A DNA stretch of 10,193 nucleotides. Source: an uncultured Bacteroidia bacterium. Lineage in GTDB: Bacteria > Bacteroidota > Bacteroidia > Bacteroidales > UBA932. Shown here piece after piece: positions 6,212-10,193 of the stretch (positions are counted from its first letter, which is position 1; every line of letters begins with the position of its first letter). The notes under the pieces are model-generated. The model was given only the letters and a program-made list of their open reading frames with translations, ran no database searches and was not told the origin of the DNA. Position numbers and translations under genes: made by a program. The stretch covers positions 1 through 10,193 of the forward strand of contig CADBMK010000098.1 of assembly GCA_902795785.1 (NCBI GenBank), given 5' to 3'.

Positions 6212-7282
6212 ATGAAAAAGGTTCACGTTTTCAACGCAGGTCCATGTATTCTTCCTCAGGAAGCCTTGGACAGATCAGTAGAGGCAATCAAGGATTTCAA
6301 AGGGACAGGAGTCTCGGTTCTTTGTGTCTCGCACAGATCGAAAGAGTGGGAAGAAACGATGAACGAAACCCGTGCTCTCTGGAAAGAGTTGCTTAACATC
6401 CCTGAAGACTACGAAGTTCTCTTCCTCGGTGGCGGTGCTTCCCTTCAGTTCCTCATGGTTGCAATGAACCTTCTTGAGAAGAAGGCCGCATATCTTGAGA
6501 CAGGTGTATGGGCAAAGAAGGCCCTCAAGGAGGCCAAGGCTTTCGGAGAGGCATACGCAGTGGCTTCTTCAGCAGACAAGAATTTCACATACATCCCTGA
6601 GTTCACAATCCCTGCGGATGTAGATTACTTCCATATCACTACCAACAACACCATCTACGGTACTGAGATCAGAAAGGACATCGATTCACCTGTTCCTCTC
6701 GTTGCGGATATGTCATCAGACATCCTCAGCCGTCCTGTTGATGTCAGCAAGTACGCTCTCATCTACGCCGGCGCACAGAAGAACGCAGGTCCTGCCGGCG
6801 TGGCTGTCGTAATCGTCAAGAAGGACATCCTCGGCAAGGTTAGCCGTTACATCCCTACCATGCTCGACTACAGGACACACCTGGACAAGGAGTCAATGTT
6901 CAACACACCTCCTGTGTTCTCAATCCTCGTGATGAACGAGACACTCAAGTGGCTCAAGGGCATCGGCGGAGTCGAGGCAATCCAGAAGGTCAACGAGAAG
7001 AAGGCCGAGATCCTTTACAACGAGATTGACCGCAACTCCCTCTTCGTTGGTACAGCCGAGAAGAAGGACCGTTCAATCATGAACGTCTGCTTCGTAATGG
7101 CTCCTGGCAAGGAAGACCTCCAGGACGAGTTCTTCGCATTTGCAAAGAGCAAGGGAATGGTAGGCATCAAGGGCCACCGTTCAGTCGGCGGCTTCCGTGC
7201 ATCCATCTACAACGCCTGCACAGTTGAAGACGTTCAGGCTCTGGCAGACTGCATGAAGGAATTCGAGGCCCTCAAGAAGTAA
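6212..7282 (+). CDS. serC: Phosphoserine aminotransferase
   Basis: A PLP enzyme that converts 3-phosphohydroxypyruvate and glutamate to O-phosphoserine and 2-oxoglutarate, the second step of serine synthesis; it can also serve PLP synthesis. The protein has 356 residues, normal for SerC. It has the N-terminal NAGPCILP (8-15), SHRSKEW (40-46) for substrate phosphate binding, and the cofactor loop GGGASLQF (73-80). TNNTIYGTE (144-152), VADMSSD (164-170) and the Schiff-base lysine Lys190 in YAGAQKNAGPAG follow. It is the first gene of the operon, with serA 27 nt downstream. Codon choice is strongly biased, in line with high expression. Confidence 0.97.
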   Translation: MKKVHVFNAGPCILPQEALDRSVEAIKDFKGTGVSVLCVSHRSKEWEETMNETRALWKELLNIPEDYEVLFLGGGASLQFLMVAMNLLEKKAAYLETGVWAKKALKEAKAFGEAYAVASSADKNFTYIPEFTIPADVDYFHITTNNTIYGTEIRKDIDSPVPLVADMSSDILSRPVDVSKYALIYAGAQKNAGPAGVAVVIVKKDILGKVSRYIPTMLDYRTHLDKESMFNTPPVFSILVMNETLKWLKGIGGVEAIQKVNEKKAEILYNEIDRNSLFVGTAEKKDRSIMNVCFVMAPGKEDLQDEFFAFAKSKGMVGIKGHRSVGGFRASIYNACTVEDVQALADCMKEFEALKK

Positions 7283-7292
7283 TTGTTAACAA
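7283..7292. other. 10-bp perfect palindrome between serC and serA
   Basis: TTGTTAACAA follows directly after the serC stop codon, in the 27-nt gap before serA. It could be a small operator or mRNA-processing site, or chance in AT-rich spacer. It is too short for a hairpin terminator. Confidence 0.25.
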
Positions 7293-7309
7293 CCAATATC
7301 ATTTAAAAG

Positions 7310-8230
7310 ATGAAAATTCTTTTGGCAACACAGAAGCCGTTTGCCGCAGCTGCGGTTAACGGAATCAAGGATATCGCTGAGAAGGCAGGCTTCGAAGTAG
7401 CCCTTCTCGAGAAATATGAATCAGAGGCTGATCTCTGCGCGGCAGTTGCTGACGCGGACGCAATGATTATCCGCTCTGACAAAGTTACCCCTGCAGTGCT
7501 CGACGCGGCAAAGAACCTCAAGATTGTCGTTCGTGCAGGTGCCGGTTACGACAACGTTGACCTCGCAGCTGCAACCGCTCACAACGTAGTGGTTGAGAAC
7601 ACTCCTGGTCAGAACTCAAACGCAGTGGCAGAGCTTGCCATCGCCATGATGATCTACATGTCACGCGGACAGTTCACTCCTGCTGCAGGAACTGAAATCC
7701 TCGGCAAGAAGGTCGGAATCCAGGCTTTCGGTAACGTAGGACGCCTCGTCGGCAAGAAGGCCGAGGCTCTTGGAATGAAGGTTTACGCCATCGACCCGTT
7801 CCTCTCTGCAGAGAAGATCAAGGAAGGCGGCGCAGAGCCTGCCGAGTCTCTCGAGGCTCTCTATGCAGGATGCGACTTCGTTTCAGTCCACATCCCTGCA
7901 ACTCCGCAGACAATCGGATCCATCGGATATGACCTTATCTCCAAGATGCCTAAGGGAGCGACCCTCGTCAACACCGCCCGCAAGGAGGTCATCGACGAAG
8001 CCGGTCTTGAGAAAGCCCTCGAACAGAGGACAGACCTCAAGTACATCACTGACGTGGCTCCTGACAACTACGCCGCCCTCAAGGAGAAGTTCGGAACAAG
8101 AATCTTCGCTACTCCTAAGAAGATGGGCGCGCAGACAGCCGAGGCAAACATCAACGCTGGCCTCGCAGCCGCCAACCAGATTGTGGCCTTCTTCAAGGAT
8201 GGCTGCACCAAGTTCCAGGTAAACAAGTAG
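7310..8230 (+). CDS. serA: D-3-phosphoglycerate dehydrogenase, short form without ACT domain
   Basis: Oxidises 3-phosphoglycerate to 3-phosphohydroxypyruvate with NAD, the first step of serine synthesis. The protein has 306 residues against about 410 in E. coli: it ends after the catalytic domain and has no ACT serine-feedback domain. It has VRAGAGYDNVD (74-84), the conserved substrate-side Asn/Arg segment VNTARKEVID with Arg224, and Asp162 after the second Rossmann strand, which favours NAD. The dinucleotide loop reads GIQAFGNVGR (136-145), with Ala139 where the first Gly of GxGxxG is usual. The usual catalytic His in TPHxGA is replaced: the segment reads ATPKKMGAQ (Lys270/Lys271). Lysine-type phosphoglycerate dehydrogenases of this short class are described, for example in Entamoeba histolytica. 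DUF1015 starts 3 nt downstream. Confidence 0.95.
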   Translation: MKILLATQKPFAAAAVNGIKDIAEKAGFEVALLEKYESEADLCAAVADADAMIIRSDKVTPAVLDAAKNLKIVVRAGAGYDNVDLAAATAHNVVVENTPGQNSNAVAELAIAMMIYMSRGQFTPAAGTEILGKKVGIQAFGNVGRLVGKKAEALGMKVYAIDPFLSAEKIKEGGAEPAESLEALYAGCDFVSVHIPATPQTIGSIGYDLISKMPKGATLVNTARKEVIDEAGLEKALEQRTDLKYITDVAPDNYAALKEKFGTRIFATPKKMGAQTAEANINAGLAAANQIVAFFKDGCTKFQVNK

Positions 8231-8233
8231 GCC

Positions 8234-9499
8234 ATGGTAAAGGTTCGTCCATTTGCAGCAATCCGCCCGCCGAAGGGCATCGTCACAGAAGTTGCGGCCC
8301 CGCCTTACGACGTCCTCAACTCCGAGGAAGCCAAGGCCATGGCCGGCGAGAAGTCGCTGCTCCACATCACCAAGCCTGAAATCGATTTCGATCCTATCCT
8401 CGAAGACCACGACCAGAGAGTCTATGACAAGGCCGTAGCCAACTTCAAGGAGTGGAAAGAAAAGGGCTGGCTCGTCCAGGACAGCAAGCCTTGCTACTAT
8501 GTATATGCCCAGACGATGGACGGCCGTACCCAGTACGGTATCGTTCTCGCCGCCAATGTTGACGATTATCTCGAAGGCAGGATCAAGAAGCACGAGCTTA
8601 CCCGTAAGGATAAGGAAGACGACCGAATGATTCACGTCAGAATCCAGAACGCCAACATCGAGCCGGTGTTCTTTGCCTTCCGAGACAACAAGACTCTTCT
8701 GGACATCGTGGCAAAGTACGCCGCAGGCACCCCTGAATACAATTACAAGGACAGAAACAACTTCGGACACACATTCTGGATCATCGATGACGACAACGAC
8801 ATCGAGACGGTCACCAGAACATTCACCACTGAAGTTGAAGCCTTCTACGTAGCCGACGGTCATCACCGCACGGCAGCTGCAGCCCGCGTGGGCGCAGAGA
8901 AGAAGGCCGCCAATCCAAACCATACAGGCGAAGAGGAATACAACTACTTCATGGCAGTCTGCTTCCCTGAGAGCCAGCTCAAGATCATTGACTACAACCG
9001 TGTGGTCAAGGACCTTAACGGACTCGACGAAGAGCAGTTCCTGGCCAAGCTCGCCGAAGACTTCGACATCACATACATCGGTGACGACAACACCCGTCAG
9101 GGCGATGAAAAGGCCTTCAAGCCGTCCGAGCTTCACACTTTCAGCATGTACCTTGACAAGAACTGGTACAGTCTCAAGGCAAAGCCCGGCAGATACGACG
9201 ACAGTGACCCTATCGGAGTGCTTGACGTAACCATCCTCTCCAACCTCGTTCTCGACAGAATCCTTGGGATCAAGGATCTCCGCACGGACAAAAGGATTGA
9301 CTTCGTAGGAGGTATCCGCGGAATCGGAGAGCTCTCAAGGCGCGTGGACAGCGGTGAGATGAAGGTTGCCTTCGCCCTCTACCCTGTTTCAATGGAGCAG
9401 CTTATCAACATCGCGGACAGCGGCAAGATCATGCCTCCAAAGACAACTTGGTTCGAGCCTAAGCTCGCCTCCGGTCTTGCAATCCACTCACTGGACTAA
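8234..9499 (+). CDS. DUF1015 protein of the serine operon, DGHHR motif
   Basis: A 421-residue protein of the DUF1015 family (PF06245/COG4198), full length for that family. It starts with the conserved VRPFAAIRPPKG and APPYDVLNSEEA (about 4-33). The central motif VADGHHRTAAA (206-216, core DGHHR at 208-212) resembles the nucleotide-handling motif of ParB-superfamily kinases such as SbnI and archaeal SerK, which act on serine or O-phosphoserine. FVGGIRG follows near residue 357. No signal peptide or membrane segment is seen, so it is cytoplasmic. It is the last gene of the serC-serA operon, 3 nt after serA, followed by a strong terminator. This position is repeated in many bacteria and suggests a role in serine or phosphoserine metabolism. 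No phosphoserine phosphatase gene is visible in the window. The biochemical role is an inference. Confidence 0.92.
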   Translation: MVKVRPFAAIRPPKGIVTEVAAPPYDVLNSEEAKAMAGEKSLLHITKPEIDFDPILEDHDQRVYDKAVANFKEWKEKGWLVQDSKPCYYVYAQTMDGRTQYGIVLAANVDDYLEGRIKKHELTRKDKEDDRMIHVRIQNANIEPVFFAFRDNKTLLDIVAKYAAGTPEYNYKDRNNFGHTFWIIDDDNDIETVTRTFTTEVEAFYVADGHHRTAAAARVGAEKKAANPNHTGEEEYNYFMAVCFPESQLKIIDYNRVVKDLNGLDEEQFLAKLAEDFDITYIGDDNTRQGDEKAFKPSELHTFSMYLDKNWYSLKAKPGRYDDSDPIGVLDVTILSNLVLDRILGIKDLRTDKRIDFVGGIRGIGELSRRVDSGEMKVAFALYPVSMEQLINIADSGKIMPPKTTWFEPKLASGLAIHSLD

Positions 9500-9522
9500 A
9501 TTATTAAACATTAAAAAGAAGG

Positions 9523-9562
9523 AGTAGATTGATGAATTAACCCTCATCAATCTACTTTTTTT
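9523..9562 (+). terminator. Rho-independent terminator of the serC-serA-DUF1015 operon
   Basis: A perfect 13-bp stem, AGTAGATTGATGA (9523-9535) paired with TCATCAATCTACT (9544-9556), closes an 8-nt loop. A run of seven T residues ends at 9562. It begins 23 nt after the DUF1015 stop. The stem is flanked upstream by A-rich sequence, so it may also work weakly in the opposite direction. Confidence 0.92.
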
Positions 9563-9813
9563 GTATTCCCGCCATCCCCTTCTCGCCATCCTCTTCCCTG
9601 ACACGTTAAGTGGCCTTCCAATCATTTCCTCTATCGATTGTGGCCGTTTTGAAAACATCATTCTCAAGGGGAAGCCCTAGATGCGTATCAGATGGGATGT
9701 TGAAAGAATATCCCCCCTCTGCGGACGAAGTCATTCTCATCAATCTGGCCTCCAGGCTAGTCAGAGACTTATTGACGAGAATGTTGTTTTGAAATCGAGT
9801 CAGCCGGCGTCTG
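9563..9813. other. Intergenic stretch with no supported gene
   Basis: About 250 bases between the operon terminator and the tandem array. Open frames of 60 codons (plus, 9610-9792, GTG start) and 71 codons (minus, 9821-9606) overlap each other here. Neither has a recognisable domain, and neither has a promoter that I could identify; the minus frame starts inside an array hairpin. Most of the stretch is bounded by an imperfect inverted repeat. A remnant of a gene or mobile element is possible. Confidence 0.5.
9648..9794. repeat. 147-bp segment bounded by 18-bp imperfect inverted repeats (MITE-like)
   Basis: The left arm (9648-9665) and the reverse complement of the right arm (9777-9794) match at 16 of 18 positions, with cores CATTCTC and GAGAATG. 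A 9-bp direct copy of GTTTTGAAA is also found at both ends (9646-9654 and 9786-9794), partly because that word is nearly palindromic. Smaller hairpins lie inside (GGGAT/ATCCC at 9694-9714; GCCT/AGGC at 9748-9757). It could be a small non-autonomous element or a structured RNA; no transposase is nearby. Confidence 0.4.
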
Positions 9814-10193
9814 CCGTACACCAGAAGGCCTCAAAATGTACGGGACAAGGTTCGAGGCGTCTGCCGTACACCAGAAGGCCTATTTCTGTACGGGAGACGG
9901 GACGAGGAGGGCGGAGGGCTGTCTCCTTCGGAGCCCGTAGCCGCCCGCGGCTTCGTGAGCGGGGGGACCACAAGCGAAGCGCAGTGGGGGGATGAGCGCA
10001 GCGAAGGCCGACGGAGACGAGCTGCCTGGCGTACACCAGAAGGCCCGAAAATGTACGGGACGAGGTTTGACTGCTCTGCCGTACACCAGAGGGCCTATTT
10101 CTGTACGGGAGACGGGACGAGGAGGGCGGAGGGCTGTTTCCTTCGGAGCCCGTAGCCGCCCGCGGCTTCGTGAGCGGGGGGACCACAAGCGAA
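9814..10193. repeat. Tandem array, 215-bp period, paired hairpins, runs off right edge
   Basis: Unit 1 is 9814-10028 and unit 2 starts at 10029, with 165 of its 215 bases visible. Each unit has two 30-nt hairpins 50 bp apart: CCGTACA, a 16-nt loop, TGTACGG. They lie at 9814, 9864, 10029 (first base changed to G) and 10079. All loops start CCAGARGGCC; the first of each pair ends in AAAA and the second in TATTTC. A GC-rich part follows with GGGCT/AGCCC (9916-9936), GCCGC/GCGGC (9940-9951) and GCTTCG/CGAAGC (9950-9980) inverted repeats. The second hairpin plus downstream part is 113/115 identical between copies; the first 50 bp are 41/50. The period is not a multiple of three and open frames here look spurious, so I regard it as non-coding. 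Confidence 0.85.

Noticed and set aside
7883..9136. Long open frame of 417 codons on the minus strand
   Set aside because: It lies fully opposite serA and DUF1015, which both have clear family motifs. The two genes share a reading frame and a biased third codon position, which leaves the antisense frame free of stops. The translation shows no domain.
9606..9821. Short proteins of 60 (plus) and 71 (minus) codons in the intergenic stretch
   Set aside because: They overlap on opposite strands, have no recognised domain or promoter, and coincide with the inverted-repeat segment. A homologue search would be needed to revive either.
9800..10188. Overlapping open frames of 102-128 codons in the tandem array
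   Set aside because: They arise from GC-rich repeats. The 215-bp period is not a multiple of three, so each copy shifts frame, and the translations are Arg/Pro/Ser-rich with no domain.
9814..10193. CRISPR array
   Set aside because: Only four hairpins at alternating 50 and 165 bp spacing, with the intervening sequence itself repeated; no unique spacers and no cas genes.

Overview
The window looks like a chromosomal segment of a Bacteroidales bacterium, probably an uncultured gut or rumen lineage. The evidence is the gene content (a long RecQ, a DUF3127 OB-fold protein, an acidic-tailed pRiA4b ORF-3-like protein, a SerC/SerA/DUF1015 cluster), the near absence of Shine-Dalgarno sites, and promoters of the Bacteroidetes sigma-ABfr type (TTTG or TTG, 19-22 nt, TAnnTTTG). 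Genus cannot be set from this sequence alone.

Layout. The minus strand begins with recQ, cut by the left edge and lacking its C-terminus. Divergent from it on the plus strand is a two-gene unit: an FKBP-type prolyl isomerase lipoprotein, then a DUF3127 protein whose C-terminus resembles the SSB tip. This unit converges on a minus-strand pair, an acidic-tailed pRiA4b ORF-3-like protein followed by miaA. A strong hairpin that could end the plus-strand transcript lies inside the 3' end of the miaA coding region. Between 4532 and 4620 two sigma-ABfr promoters stand back to back with abutting -33 boxes. They drive the miaA pair leftward and yigZ-pyrB rightward, and the yigZ message would be almost leaderless.

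From 6212 to 9499 lies a serine-biosynthesis operon: serC, a short type of serA without a regulatory ACT domain, and a DUF1015 gene. It has its own promoter inside the pyrB tail and ends at a clear Rho-independent terminator. No phosphoserine phosphatase gene is present in the window. DUF1015 carries a DGHHR motif like that of ParB-fold serine kinases, so it is a candidate for handling phosphoserine or serine. SerA carries lysines where the usual catalytic histidine is expected.

The last 630 bases hold no gene I can support. They contain a 147-bp stretch bounded by imperfect inverted repeats, then a GC-rich tandem array with an exact 215-bp period. Each unit carries two CCGTACA/TGTACGG hairpins set 50 bp apart. 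The array runs off the right edge and is the least explained element of the window.
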